Positions 1-10,627 of a stretch of DNA of 64,000 bases are shown here, piece by piece (position 1 is the first letter of the stretch; each line of letters starts with the position of its first letter). This stretch comes from Glycine soja. Lineage: Eukaryota; Streptophyta; Magnoliopsida; Fabales; Fabaceae. The position numbers and the translations under genes are program-made. The notes under the pieces are model-generated. The model saw only the letters and a program-made list of their open reading frames with translations, was not told the DNA's origin and searched no databases. Where the stretch lies: contig NC_041006.1 in assembly GCF_004193775.1 (NCBI RefSeq), positions 27,154,163-27,218,162 on the forward strand. Reading direction: 5' to 3'.

Positions 1-823
1 CAGAGAAATAATGTGATAGTTTTAAAGAAGAACATCATAAGGCATATCTTCTTCATCGTCTGACGAAGCACTAGAAGAGGTATCCGATTTAGAACAAGTT
101 TTTACCTTAACTTTTTTGTCTGTATATGCCATCAGATAGATGTTGGCTTGCTTATCATCTGAACTTTTACTCTTCTCATTGTCTGAAACGTCCTAGGCAA
201 GCATCAAACTTTTCCTTTTCTTGTCACCAAAGTACCTTCTCTTCTTCAGTTAGGGATAGTCAGCCTTTGGCATGTCTAGGATTTCCTCATTCAAAGCAGA
301 TGATCTTGTTGCTTTCATCCTTGTACTTCTTCTAGAATCTTGTGTCCTTTCTTCTAGAGGAATGCTAAAACCTTCCTTTCTTTTTTAGCACCTGCTTGAA
401 TTTTCTGGACATGAGAGCCACTTCATCATTTGTGGATTCTTTAGCATTATTGTTTGAACAATTAGCCATTTGCACTTTAAGAGCTTTAGAAAAGCTATTC
501 TTTTCTTCTTTTTTGTAGCTAGCTCTACAGACTTGAGGGAAGCAAAATCTTTATTTGGTAGATGATCTCTATTCTGAGGATGGACTTCATGAACTCTTAG
601 GATACCCAACAGTTCATCCCATGCAAGAGTTTTTAGGTTTCTAGCCTCTCGGATGGTTGTTGTTTTTGGTTGCCACATCTTGGGAAAGCTGTTAAGAATC
701 TTTAGGTTTATCTAAGCTTTGGTGAAGGTATGTCCTAGAGCTTCAAGTCCATTTAGAAGCACTTGAAGTCTTCCAAACATATCATCCACAGATTCTCCTT
801 CTTTCATGGAGAAGCTCTCATAG
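1..823 (-). pseudogene. Copia gag of element G, C-terminal part (decayed)
   Basis: Gag packages the element RNA in cytoplasmic particles. In pieces the minus strand encodes the UBN2-type Copia gag region: a MKEGESVDDMFGRLQ stretch near 700-810, LNGLEALGHTFTKA just after, then VTTIREARNLKTLAWDELLG and a KKKK run (frame 385-678). These match the layout of the SIRE-like gag at 56866-57171. The region from 1 to 380 should hold the zinc knuckle and acidic tail but is frameshifted. The fragment joins the piece at 3586-3723 once LTR E is removed: HYE is followed by SFSMKEGE. No intact frame is left, so it is a pseudogene. Confidence 0.7.
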
Positions 824-1327
824 TGTAAACATGAAAAGTTTAAGAAGACTTTGTAATTCATAGTTTTTGTTGATGACGAGTTGTAAAATTTATAAACACT
901 AGTTGATTAGAATGACTATTATTGTTTTAATGCTTGATTGTGTGTGATATCATGCATACATGTATCCTAGACTAGGAAATGCAATTCAACATGTTTAAAA
1001 TGATTGACATTGCAATGATTCAAGGTTGTTAGCCTTAAAGAGTTGAAACTCTGGTAACTTAGTTTTTAAAATCAATATAATCAACTATTTGTTGATATAG
1101 TAGACTAGATTGATCCTCTATTCTTTTAGAATTAGGATTGACTCATATTTAGTTGGCTATCTTTAGTATTTGATTGGCTATATTAGGTTTCATGAGTTTC
1201 TGCTTTCACAAATAGTCGACTATATGGTAATATAATCCATTATCTATTCATCAAGAAACCCATGAGATGCGAAGAACAATTTAGTCAACTATCTCTAGGA
1301 GAAAATTGAATATCTCTGTTCTGAGGC

Positions 1328-1335
1328 TATAAAAA
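1328..1335 (+). promoter_or_regulatory. TATA box of LTR E
   Basis: GGCTATAAAAATG lies about 500 bp into LTR E and is followed by a T/C-rich stretch, as expected for the U3/R boundary. It sets the orientation of this solo LTR. Confidence 0.5.
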
Positions 1336-2243
1336 TGAATTTTTTAAAGGACTTTGTGTGTGACACTTTTTCTCTCATATTTTACACTGTGATTTTCATT
1401 GAGAGCTTTAGAACCTCTGAGTGTCATCACCACTTTGATCCTTATTTGGAAACATCATTTTACATTGGATGCAATGGATCTTTGCAAAGGATCATGAAAG
1501 TAAGTTGATACTACAAATAAAATATTTTCAAATTTTCATATTTTTCACATATCAGGTGAAATATTTCCTTATTCCTCATTTATGATTTCTGTTTTCATTG
1601 AGTTGGTTTGTCAATAATGTGCATGTAATGGGTTTTCTACATGTAGGTTTAGTTCTTGATTGTTTTTTAGGCCTTTGTGGTGTGCATTTGCTTATGAGTT
1701 TCGTTGTAACCAAAAGAATATAGTGGAAGGATCCTAGTGGGTTACTATGGATCAAATGGATGTGGATTTCCTAGAAGTTGAACTAGTATAAATTGTGTGT
1801 GCATCTTTTTCTCTATCCTTCAACTCTTTATTTCTTATTGGTTAAGGTTCTTAACACTTGGTTTTTGATATTTGCTTGATATCTTTGTTTAAACCATAAT
1901 TTGTGTTAAAAGAAAACATAATGATGTTTACAACATATCTTACTCTCTAGGGTTAATTGCATTAAAGGAAAAGTGTAGAAGCAAGCTTTATAATGAAGAA
2001 CCAAGCAATTTTGATGATGCCAAAAGCCTAAGTGATTGATTCAAGATTGATTCAAGACTTCAAGATCGAGCATCAAGAATCCAATCCAAGATTCAAGATT
2101 CAAGAGAAGAAATCAAGAAGCAACAAGTCAAGACTTCATATAGGATAAGTATTAAAATATTTTTTCAAAAACCAAATAGCACAGTTTTGTTTTACAAAAG
2201 AATTTTCTCAAATTTTCTAAAGTTACCAGAGTGATTACTCTTT

Positions 2244-2462
2244 GGTAATCGATTACCAGTGACCAGATTAGTTTTCAAAATGTTTTCAAATTATTTGTAA
2301 TGTTCCAAAATGATTTTCAAATAGTGTAATCGATTACACTATATTAGTAATCGATTACAAGTGAATCTGAACGTTGGAATTCAAATCGAATTGTGAAGAG
2401 CCACAACTTTTCATAAAATACATTGTGTAATCGATTACACCATTGTGATAATCGATTACCAG
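2244..2462. repeat. GTAATCGATTAC palindrome cluster in LTR B1
   Basis: Full or near copies of GTAATCGATTAC appear around 2244, 2331, 2349, 2427 and 2450, ending about 100 bp before the TATA box. Several are mutated at the central CG (for example TGTAATC or ATAATC versions), as expected of CpG decay. Confidence 0.85.
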
Positions 2463-2563
2463 TGAATAGTTTTTGAAGAAAAAGTTAAGAGTTATAACTC
2501 TTAACATGATTTTCTCAAAAGTCATAACTCTTCCAATGGTTTTTTGACCAGACATGAAGAGTC

Positions 2564-2570
2564 TATAAAA
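2564..2570 (+). promoter_or_regulatory. TATA box of LTR B1
   Basis: GAGTCTATAAAAGCAAG is kept in LTR B3 as AGTCTATAAAAGTAAG (47025-47031) and in reverse complement in B2 and B4, which fixes the LTR sense. Confidence 0.65.
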
Positions 2571-2756
2571 GCAAGACCATGGCATGCATTTTACAAGCAT
2601 CCAAAAAAAACACATATCTCTTTCAAATCTTTTCTGACCATTGCCCATTGTTTTTCTTTGCAAAAACTCTTGCCAAAAAGATTTCTAAACTTCAATTTTA
2701 AAACTTTGTTTTTCTGCAAGTGGAAATTCTGCAGAAAATAAAAGTGTGATATATTT

Positions 2757-2990
2757 TCTTCCTTCTCTCTCTTGCCAAAAGAATTCAAAGGATTAACCGC
2801 CTGAGAATTCTTTTGATTCTTCCTTCTCCCTCTTGCCAAAAGAATTCAAAGAACTAACCGTTTGAGAATTCTTTTGATTCTTCCCCTCCCTCTGAACAAA
2901 AGATTTCAAAGGACTAACCGCCTGAGATATCTTTTGTTTCCCCTTACAAAGATTCAAGGGACTAACCGCCTAAGAATTCTTTGTCTTAAC
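2757..2990 (+). repeat. Tandem 60-bp repeats in LTR B1 downstream of the TATA box
   Basis: Four imperfect units share TTCAAAGGACTAACCGCC, GAGAATTCTTTTG and a C/T-rich tail. The same array is found in B3 (about 47215-47450) and, inverted, in B2 (21400-21680) and B4 (52240-52500). Unit number differs between copies. Confidence 0.8.
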
Positions 2991-3585
2991 ACATTGGAGC
3001 GTACATCCTTTGTGGTACAAGTAGAGCATACATCTACTTGGGTTGTAATACTGAGAACAAGAGAGGGTACATCTCTTGTGGATCAGTTCAAGTGGAGCGA
3101 ACATCCACTTGGTGTTTCAAAGAGATCAAGGGAGGGTACATCCTTTGTGGCTCTTTGCTTGTAAAAGATTTTACAAGGATAAAGGAAATCTCAAGAACCG
3201 GTGGTTGCTTGGGGACTAGATGTAGGCACGGGTTGTTGTCGAACCAGTATAAAAACTTGTGTTTGTTTCCTTCTTCCCTACACTCTTTAATTTCCACCGT
3301 GCACTTTTTACTTACGCTTTACTTTTGTCTAAGTTATTGTTTTGATTCCTTGCCTTCTCATAACTTAGTAGTAAAGCCAAATTGAATCTAGTAACATTAA
3401 GAAGGAAAAGTTTTTAATTAGTCAAGACCCGTTCATAATTAATTCAACTCCCCCTTCTTAATTATTCCGAGGCCACTTGATCCAACAAAAAGGTTTCCCG
3501 AAAAACATTGATTTGGGTCTAAAATTGTTTTAAAACCAATTCACCCCCTCTTGGTTTGTGGTTTTATGCGCCATTATTTCTAACA

Positions 3586-3723
3586 CATAATGCCTCATCA
3601 AAGTGGCAGCTTTTCTTAATTGAACATCTTTTGTCCGTTTATAGTTGATGCTTAACGAATCCCAAATCTCTTTTGTTGTCTTCAATCCATAAATCTTGTT
3701 ATTCCCATTCATGGACAAACCAT
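3586..3723 (-). pseudogene. Copia gag of element G, middle part
   Basis: The minus strand reads NGLSMNGNNKIYGLKTTKEI, then WDSLSINYKRTKDVQLRKAA and LMRHY. This is the Copia gag segment around the conserved K(E)IWD motif. It joins the 5' gag piece across LTR F and the C-terminal piece across LTR E, and has no stop within it. It is a fragment only, with no independent start. Confidence 0.75.
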
Positions 3724-3957
3724 TGTTGAATCAAAGAAGTTGAAGTCATGAAGACTAGTCTTATGATCTTTTGGTTTTAATAATCTTACAATGCCAAACA
3801 TGTTTGTAAAGATGTGGCATTTGTATTGTATGTTTTTAGACTAGGCATGTTGAGTGCTTTAGACTTAGTTTTATTATCCATGCTTAGTGGTAATTGAACA
3901 TGAGAAGATAAATGTATTGATATCAAAGTTTCTTAGAAGCAATGACTTCAACATTGT

Positions 3958-4370
3958 ATAATCGTTTACCAAGTTTAGTAATCAATTACAAAGTGTTAGA
4001 ACAAGCATCATAACTCACTTCTCTTGAAATATGGCAAGTTTTATTGAATTAATCAATTACATTGTTTTGTAATTGATTTGCTAAGCCAGTTTTAGCAAAA
4101 GGAAGTCTCTGAGGCTCGAGATAATTGACTACAACATTTCCTAACCGATTAGATTGCATATAAAAACTTTAGGAGCTCTTTATGTAATGAAATAATCGAT
4201 TACCACATTTGATAATCAGTTATTCCAGAACCATAGAAGCTTGAGAAGCTCTCTGTGAAACGAGCTAATCAATTACCTAAGTCTATAATCGACTACCCTA
4301 TTTTTGGAAATGCATAACCAAGAGGGATTTGAAAGAGTTAATCGATTACCCAATTTGGTAATCGATTAAA
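3958..4370. repeat. GTAATCGATTAC-type cluster in LTR F
   Basis: About ten full or degenerate units in direct and inverted sense, for example near 4193, 4275, 4338 and 4360, end some 20-30 bp before the LTR F TATA box. This copy of the cluster is the most degenerate in the window. Confidence 0.7.
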
Positions 4371-4390
4371 TTTGTTTTAATTGTTAAAAC

Positions 4391-4398
4391 TATAAATA
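4391..4398 (+). promoter_or_regulatory. TATA box of LTR F
   Basis: AACTATAAATACCCTC follows directly after the palindrome cluster and shows that the LTR points to the plus strand. Confidence 0.5.
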
Positions 4399-5001
4399 CC
4401 CTCACTTGTTCTTTCTCATTAGTGACTCTTAATTCGATCTTATCTTTTGAAAAAAAAACTTTTGAGAGTCATCTAAGGGAACCACCCTGCATTTCAACAA
4501 GAGTTTCATGATGATCATGATTCATTCATTCTTCATCATGGTTTGAGAAAGAAAGGAAAAGCTTGAAGATATTGGGATCTGCACATTCATATGTATTCAA
4601 TCTTATTTCGAATTCTTTCTAGGTTTTGACTTTGATTATGATTATCTGGGGTTTATGTGAGTTGATAGGGTTTGACCTCCTGATCCTTCTCTTATAGGGT
4701 TCAAGGGAAGAGCAAAATTTTAGGGAATTGCATGTGCGTAATGTTTGTACTTGGTTCTCTATTAGTGAAAGTTCTAGGGGGTCTTAGAACAACTGGATGT
4801 AGGCCCTCTTGAGGACTAAAATAGTATAAATTCGGAGTTTGATTTCTTTTTGTCCAAACCTTTGTTTTGTGAATCAATCTTGGTAATGGAATGGATATGA
4901 AAGGGCTATAAAACTCTTATTTTCATTGATTTGTGTATTCATTGTTTTCTTTGATTCAAAATCTTTTGTGTTTAGCTCCATTATTGCAAGGTTTGCACAT
5001 G

Positions 5002-5197
5002 ACCATTATGCTTCTGGTCTAAGAATTAGTATGTCTCCATTTTTAATGATCAGTTAGAATCTGTATTGAGTGGACTAGATGTACATCTCCATTTTGTCCC
5101 TCTAGTAAGGATACTCCTTTCTTGTGAAGTCTGGCAGCGTTGTGAGGGATTCTTCCTCAGCAATGAATTGACCATTGTTGTTGGTATCTGCCATCAT
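5002..5197 (-). pseudogene. Copia gag of element G, N-terminal part
   Basis: Two consecutive ATG codons on the minus strand (5197-5192) begin MMADTNNNGQFIAEEESLTT; after LPDFTRKEYPY the frame meets a stop where Copia gag has YPYW, then continues as RDKMEMYI-stop-STQYRF and LIIKNGDILI. The first stop sits at an expected tryptophan (TGG to TAG/TGA type change). The start lies 42 bases after the primer-binding site, the normal place for gag. This piece is cut at 5001 by LTR F. Confidence 0.7.
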
Positions 5198-5238
5198 GAT
5201 CTTTTCCTCTAGACACTGTTAGGTGCTCAATCCTTAGA

Positions 5239-5256
5239 GGTTAAGATCCGATACCA
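5239..5256 (-). other. Primer-binding site of element G
   Basis: On the minus strand TGGTATCGGATCTTAACC follows the LTR end. It is like the initiator-Met tRNA site (TGGTATCAGAGC) in the first seven bases but differs after that, so either the site has decayed or another tRNA is used. Confidence 0.55.
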
Positions 5257-6205
5257 AAGGCAAATATCACAAGAAGGGGGGTTGAACTGTGATTTTAGAA
5301 ATTTTAAAACCTTTTTCATGAAAGACACATTATCATCTCGTGAATATTTTAACAAAATAGATCACAAATTTTCATAAACATATTTTAGATGATAGATATA
5401 GATTATGTAAGACAAAATATGTTTTAAACACAAAATCAAATTCAAACCCTAGATCAGTTAAGGGATAAGAAAAGCAAGACAAACAGACACAAAGAGTTTA
5501 TATTGGTTCGTCTCAACCACCGAGACTACTTCTAGTTCTTGGTAAATCACCAAGTTCCACTAACTTCAACAAGTTAAAATTATTAACCACTTTTACTTCT
5601 AGCTCAACAACTTCAAGCTTTACACCAAGCTTGATATAACCTAGTATTCTTTTTCCTACCAAGCCATTGTTGGCTCTATACAAATCAACAAATTTGTTGT
5701 TTGTTTGCAGAATGACTAACTTTTAATCATCTTATAGGCAGATATACAATCTTAACACTTAGTCTTTTCTCTCAAAGTGTTTTGTGAGCTTTTATGAACT
5801 ATACAAGAATTTACAAAGAGCTTTTTACAAAATGAATTTGAATGATAGCGTATAGGTTCGTGTCCCATGTCTTCAAAGCTTTTGCTATTTACAGGCCTTC
5901 ATCTTCAAATATTTCTTGTCCCTAAACAAATAGTTTCCATCACTTGAGCTTGCGTCTGATGATTGTGGTTGTTGGAGCATTTAATGCTTTCATATAATAT
6001 ACTTACTTCTTTATGCTGGAAAACCACTTTTGTATTCTTTCATGTAGAACACTTCAACAGGAAACCACTTCTTTAGTGTCAGAGCAGGTCTGTCACAATA
6101 AAGCACATCTCTTTATGGTGTTTAACAACATCTAGCTTTTGTGCTTCATTATGTCTTTCTACTCTTTAATTCAGATCGGGGTGCCTAAGCTATCATTTAG
6201 TGCAA
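5257..6205 (-). mobile_element. 5' LTR of Copia element G (3' portion; interrupted by H)
   Basis: This is noncoding sequence between the element G primer site and the H insertion. On the minus strand its end reads AACCCCCCTTCTTGTGATAT followed by the PBS. The last five bases, TGCAA (6201-6205), are repeated at 29783-29787 beyond element H, so the LTR carries on after 29787. Its outer boundary there is not recognisable to me. The 5260-6200 stretch has no coding signal. Confidence 0.5.
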
Positions 6206-7658
6206 TGTTAGTCATCGTTTACGACTAACTTTTGTATAGAAAAGTTTTCCAAAATGTATATAAATCTCCCAATTTATGGTTCTTTTTGGTAGGATTGTAA
6301 ATAAAATTGCTTTATTTTGATCTCTACTCAGTAGAAGCCTCTTTACATGGAATTAATGTTAATTTTTTTTTAATTTCAGGCAAAAAGGAACTATTTTGAA
6401 GAAGTTCCAAAGAAGTCATCGTGCTAAGTGAGCTCAATGCGCTTAGCGCGCATCAACGGCTAAGCCCAGCACCAATGCGCTTAGCGAGTTTAAGGGAATC
6501 TGGAAAGACATCTGCTACGTAAGCATGTGCTTGGTGCGTTATCAGCTCACTAAGCGAGTCATCTGTCGCTTTCCAAGCTTAGCTCGAGATTGGCGCTAAG
6601 CTCAAATTCACTTACTCACGCTAAGCGTGAGAATGGCGCTGAGCGTGACGACGAGATCAGGAAGCCTTTTTTAAGCTTGATTTGCATAGAATTGAAGGGG
6701 CAGCCAAGAGAACTATTCACTACTCAGAGGCTTGAAGAGTGTGAATTTCAGATAGCGTAGAGTAGAGCAAGGGGCCAAGTTTTCATCTTTTAGGGAGATT
6801 AGTGAGTTTTTAAGTGATTGTGAGATTCCTAGAGGTGGAGGGTACATCCCCACTCCTTTGTAAGCAAGCAATTTCTCTTGATTCCTCTTCTTCAGTGTAA
6901 AAGGAGCTTCCTTGCCATGAAAGGCTAAAACCCTCAGTTGGGGATTCTTATTGAGTAGTTGATGTAAACTCTTTTTCATATCTAATTAAGGTTATTTTAT
7001 GTGGTCACTACTTCTATCTATGCTTATTGTATGCATACTTGTGGCTTGATCACCCATTTGTGTGTGCTGATAGGGACTTTAGCATTGGGAAATGTACTAT
7101 TTTCCTTAGAACTTGATAGAGTAAGGACTGAATAACTGCATTGCTAGGGATAGTGTGCAAGGTTTTAGTTTTCTTTATTATGTTGTGAGTATAATGCTGT
7201 TTAAATTAAGCTAAGTTCAACAAGAGGGATCTGCGAACGAAGTTTGATTTAAATTAGTCCAAACTCTGGAGAATTGGTGTTTGGTATTTTTGTCCTCAAC
7301 ATAGAACAAAAGAACATCTTTAATTAGAAAAACATCTTTAATTGCATCAACTTACTCAGTAGGAGGACCCGACACCTTTAGATATTTGTTTTCACACTTA
7401 CTTGTTCTCATTTATTGCTTTTACTTAGGATAGAACATACTTTTGCTTTAATTCACAATCATTAATTTTTGTTTGCAAATGCCTGCTTACTTAACAAAAC
7501 TTTGCTAAATGAACAAGTTCCTTGTGTTCGATACTCAGTTCATTCCGTTTTAATTATTTTACTTGGCGACTCGGTGCGCTTGCCGGTAAGACCACTCCAA
7601 TATAAAAACAAGTAATGCCAATTTGGAAGAGGGAGTAAACAAGTATTCTGGCCGAACA
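6206..7658 (+). mobile_element. 5' LTR of element H
   Basis: A 1453-bp LTR with TGTTAG...GAACA ends. It matches 28675-29782 closely along its last 1.1 kb (for example 6713-6979 against 28855-29121). Bases 6420-6660 contain many CTAAGCG-type motifs. It carries no conserved sense ORF. Confidence 0.85.
6420..6660. repeat. GCTAAGCGC motif cluster in H 5' LTR
   Basis: Repeated units of GCGCTTAGCGC / CTAAGCGAG / GCTAAGCGTG in both senses are spaced about 15-40 bp apart. The same motif fills the H and J spacers (11660-12920, 23140-24420) and the J LTRs. Confidence 0.85.
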
Positions 7659-7666
7659 AGTAATTT

Positions 7667-7685
7667 TGGCATTGTTGCCGGGGAA
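7667..7685 (+). other. Primer-binding site of element H (tRNA-Asp type, mutated)
   Basis: TGGCATTGTTGCCGGGGAA lies 8 bp after the LTR end. It equals the Athila-type tRNA-Asp site TGGCGCCGTTGCCGGGG with three C/G to T/A transitions. Confidence 0.75.
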
Positions 7686-7832
7686 CTTTTTCCATTTGGA
7701 AAGTCTAGTTCAGTTTGAAGGCATTAATTCATTATTCTTTGATTTATTAATTTTTGTTTTTGTTAATATTTGTTTAGTTCAGAATTTATTTTCTTCTTAA
7801 ATTGGTTAACTGTTGTTCCTGTTAGTGTTTGC

Positions 7833-8483
7833 ATGCATAGATCTTCTGCAGGTGAATTGGTTCCATTGGATTTAGAAATTGAAGCCACCTTTAGAAGAAA
7901 CAATGCAGAGAGAAAAAGAAAGCTTTTGCACGACAGAACAGTAGCATCAATCCTTGAAGAGGCTCACTTTTCTGAGTCATCATCTTCTAATTCACCTACA
8001 TCCAGGGAATCTCAAACAACAGAATTTGAAGCCGAAGTCATGGCTGAAGAGCAACCTCGACGAGTGACCTTGGAAGATTACTCAAGTACTTCGGTGCCGC
8101 TATATTTCTCAAGTGTTGCGGGGCCAGAGGTTTAGGCAAAAAACTTAACTTACCCACCTTCATTGATACAGCTAATACAAAGCAATTTGTTTCATGGTTT
8201 ACCAAAAGAAGATCCATACTCACACTTGGAAACGTATATTGAGATTTGCAATACTGTCAAGCTAGATGGTGTACCTGAAGATGCTATTAGGCTCAGCCTG
8301 TTTTCATTTTCTTTAACTGGGGAGTCCAAGAGATGGTTGCATTCATTCAAGGGCAACAGTTTAAAGACCTGGGATGAGGTTGTTGAAAAGTTTCTAAAAA
8401 AATATTTCCCAGAGTCTAAAACTGCAGAGGGAAAAGTGCAATTTCTTCATTCCATCAGTTTCACAATGAATCTTTAAGTGAGG
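7833..8483 (+). pseudogene. Athila-like gag of element H, N-terminal part
   Basis: The likely start is the ATG at 7833 (MHRSSAGELVPLDLEIEA), aligned with the J gag start. The frame reaches VTLEDYSS and stops at 8133 where J has a sense codon; a second stretch (8163-8477) has IQLIQSNLFHGLPKEDPYSH, LETYIEICN, SFSLTGESKRWLHSF and WDEVVEKFLKKYFPESK, the Retrotrans_gag (PF03732) core. After a small frameshift it is cut by solo LTR I at 8484 and goes on at 9607. It would form the particle shell but is disrupted. Confidence 0.85.
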
Positions 8484-9606
8484 TGATCGAGGCCGTACCC
8501 GAATCAAATAAACATGAAAATGCAGTAACTAGGAAGTGATCCTAGGTTGTTTCCCAACGAGCAATGACAAACCAAATGTTCATAATATACTTGCGCAGTA
8601 ACAGTAACGATTGGGGGGGGGGTTGTTTGTTTCGTGATTTAAGAGCAGAACAAGTAAACTGGAATATGAAACTACTAATATTAAAAATGGGTTGTTTCCT
8701 CTGATTCAGAAGCCATTCTCTTATCCTGGGTTATGGAGAATTCGTCCCTAACAGTCAACCACTTAATCCAACCCTATTTCAATTTACTAAGCGAAAATCA
8801 ACTTAGGGTTGTCAATACGTGATTAGGCACCACATACACCAGTTACCCCTTCGTCCATTAAGCATGAACGCAAGTTAGGCTCAGAGGCAATTAATCGAAC
8901 ACGAAGCGTGCACTGATTAATGTTCACGAATTTGGGATAACTGGTGAAGGGAAAACTGCCAGGAAACCACATTACAAACGAAACCTCAAAGAGAGTTGGG
9001 CTTCGTCCTCAAAAGGAAACAACACCAGAAAAAACTAGCCTTCCATAATTCAAACAGAAAACGCAAATGAAACATGAAGCAGAAACGTAAATGAAACAGG
9101 AACGTAAATGAGAGTAGAAGAAGAAGCAAGAACGAAATTGTAATTAGAAGCAGAAAACGGAAAATTGCATTACGTGAACAGTAGCATCAAAGTAGAAAAC
9201 GTAAAACCCTAAAACAAAAGCTCTGAATAATGAATAGCATAACACAATAGCCTTGCACGAATCCCAAGGCTTCTATTTAAAAAGAGTCACTCAAAGTCAC
9301 TGGGCCCTATTACAATACTCTGGCCCAAAACGAAATAAACAATGAACAACATAAAATAAAATTGCGAAATTTCCTAATTAGAAATTAACTAAGGTAAGCG
9401 CTGCTTTATTTGCCCTCTTCAAGTCCATAACCAAAATCCGGATTAAGCCCAATGTTTCATTAATTCCTGAAATTAGATTAAAAACATCAAATTAGCTAAA
9501 TGAGCCCAAATAATAAAACTGCCTGATTAATTGACAATTAAGACCAATCAGTAATTAAAATGGTGCAAAAAGGGTTTAGAAAATAGAAGAAAATGATGGC
9601 ACATCA
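8484..9606 (-). mobile_element. Solo LTR, family I, in H gag
   Basis: A 1123-bp insert with TGATCGAGGCC...CACATCA ends and a perfect TGAGG duplication (8479-8483 and 9607-9611). Removing it rejoins gag as SLSEALERFH-like sequence. A TTTTTAAATAGAAG on the minus strand near 9284-9272 suggests minus sense. It has a run of nine G at about 8617, no ORF and no second LTR. It has no other copy in this window, and I cannot assign a superfamily. Confidence 0.85.
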
Positions 9607-10627
9607 TGAGGCATTAGAAAGATTCCATAGCTTGCTGCGGAAAACTCCCACTCATGGTTTTTCAGAGCCTATACAACTAAACATCTTCATTGATGGGTTA
9701 CGGCCACAGTCAAAGCAGTTACTCAACGCTTCTGTAGGAGGAAAAATTAAGTTGAAGACAACTGAAGAAGCCATGGACTTAATTGAAAATATGGCTGCTA
9801 GAGACCATGCAATTTTGCATGATAGAGTTCATATTCCTAACAAGAAGAGTTTATTGGAGCTTTCATCACAAGATGCCTTGTTGGCCCAAAATAAGTTGTA
9901 GTCCAAGCAACTTGAAGCTTTAACTGAAACACTATGTAAGTTGCCAACTCAATTGCATGCTAGTCAACCTTTACCTTCATCTGTTTTGCAGGTTACAGGT
10001 TGCACACTTTATGGTGGAGCTCATGGGTCAGACTTGTGTATTTCCACTGAAGAAACATCTCATGAAGTTAATTACATGGGAAACCAGCCTAGACAAAATT
10101 TTAATGCAGGTGGATTTTATGGATTTCAACATGGCCAACCTTACCAGTAGCATAATCAATGGAGAACTCACCCTGGTAATCAGTTCAATAAAGAGTAGGG
10201 TGGGCCACCTAACAGGCCACAACAACAAGGGCCTAGCTTATATGAGAGAACAAAAAAGCTGGAAGAAACTCATGCTCAGTTTATGTAGGTGTCATTGACT
10301 AATCATAAGAGCACAGAGTCAGCCATAAAAAATCTAGAGGTCCAGGTAGGGCAGCTAGCCAAACAGCTTGCTGAAAAATCTTCTAGTTCTTTTGGAGCTA
10401 ACACTGAGCAGAATCCAAAAGAAGAATGCAAGGTTGTGATGACCCAAGGAAGGAACGTAACCATGGAGGAGGAGAAAAAGAAGGAGAAAATGGTGGAGGA
10501 TGACAATCAACAGCTGGTAATTGAACCAGCACCTGAACCAGTGCAACCCTTTTGTGAACTTATAGAGGAAGAAGAAGAAGAGGATGAACAGATGAGAGAG
10601 ACAACAATAATTTTGAGTGAAAAATAA
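9607..10627 (+). pseudogene. Athila-like gag of element H, C-terminal part
   Basis: Starting ALERFHSLLRKTPTHGFSEP it follows J gag at about the same spacing: GLRPQSKQLLNASVGGKIKL, AMDLIENMAARDHAIL and ALLAQNKL, then a stop, then a zinc-knuckle region CTLYGGAHGSDLC in which the second Cys is Tyr (J keeps CAICGGAHESGYC). After 10140 it has stops near 10148, 10196 and 10287, then STESAIKNLEVQVGQLAKQL and an acidic, Lys-rich tail. It is non-functional. Confidence 0.8.

Larger units (their letters stand above)
1974..3487 (+). mobile_element. Solo LTR, family B, copy B1
   Basis: The LTR begins TGTAGAAGCAAGC at 1974 and ends GATCCAACA at 3487, with a perfect AAAAG duplication (1969-1973 and 3488-3492). 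It is 1514 bp. It is inserted near the 3' end of LTR E. From 5' to 3' it holds a TTCAAGA-rich stretch (2040-2105), a GTAATCGATTAC cluster (2244-2462), a TATA box (2564), four imperfect 60-bp repeats (about 2757-2990) and a block of repeated GTACATC(C/T)(T/C)TTGTGG units (about 3000-3160). Three further solo copies occur in the window. The end CCAACA resembles SIRE-like LTRs, but with no internal region the superfamily is a guess (Copia). Confidence 0.88.
824..3585 (+). mobile_element. Solo LTR, family E (carries nested solo LTR B1)
   Basis: The LTR runs from TGTAAACATG at 824 to TTCTAACA at 3585. The flanks CATAG (819-823) and CATAA (3586-3590) look like a 5-bp target duplication with one change, and the Copia gag frame is restored if the insert is removed. 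It is about 1.24 kb net of LTR B1 and its duplication. A TATAAAAA box at 1328 sets the sense as plus. No internal region is present, so this is a solo LTR left by LTR-LTR recombination. The family is not identified. Confidence 0.7.
3724..5001 (+). mobile_element. Solo LTR, family F (3' end not canonical)
   Basis: The sequence starts TGTTGAATC at 3724. A GTAATCGATTAC-type cluster (3958-4370) lies just before a TATAAATA box (4391-4398). The short repeat ACCAT is found on both sides (3719-3723 and 5002-5006), and the gag frame reads through as AAT GGT TTG on the minus strand when the insert is removed. The proposed 3' end, GCACATG, is not the usual CA, so the boundary may be off by a few bases or mutated. 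No internal sequence is seen. Confidence 0.55.
1..6205 (-). mobile_element. Copia element G, 5' part (5' LTR, PBS, gag), running off the left edge
   Basis: Read on the minus strand this is the start of a Ty1/Copia element: 5' LTR (about 6205 to 5257), primer-binding site, gag start near 5197, then gag continuing leftwards to base 1. Gag is interrupted by solo LTR F (3724-5001) and by solo LTR E (824-3585), which itself holds solo LTR B1. The upstream part of the LTR was cut by element H at 6206 and resumes after 29782. Pol would lie left of the window. Gag resembles the SIRE-type Copia gag. The element is dead: stops and frameshifts are frequent. Confidence 0.75.

Noticed and set aside
6713..6979. 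Minus-strand 88-aa frame found again at 28855-29121
   Set aside because: It lies antisense in the two LTRs of the same element H, which are nearly identical by origin, so conservation of the frame has no weight; no independent copy supports it.
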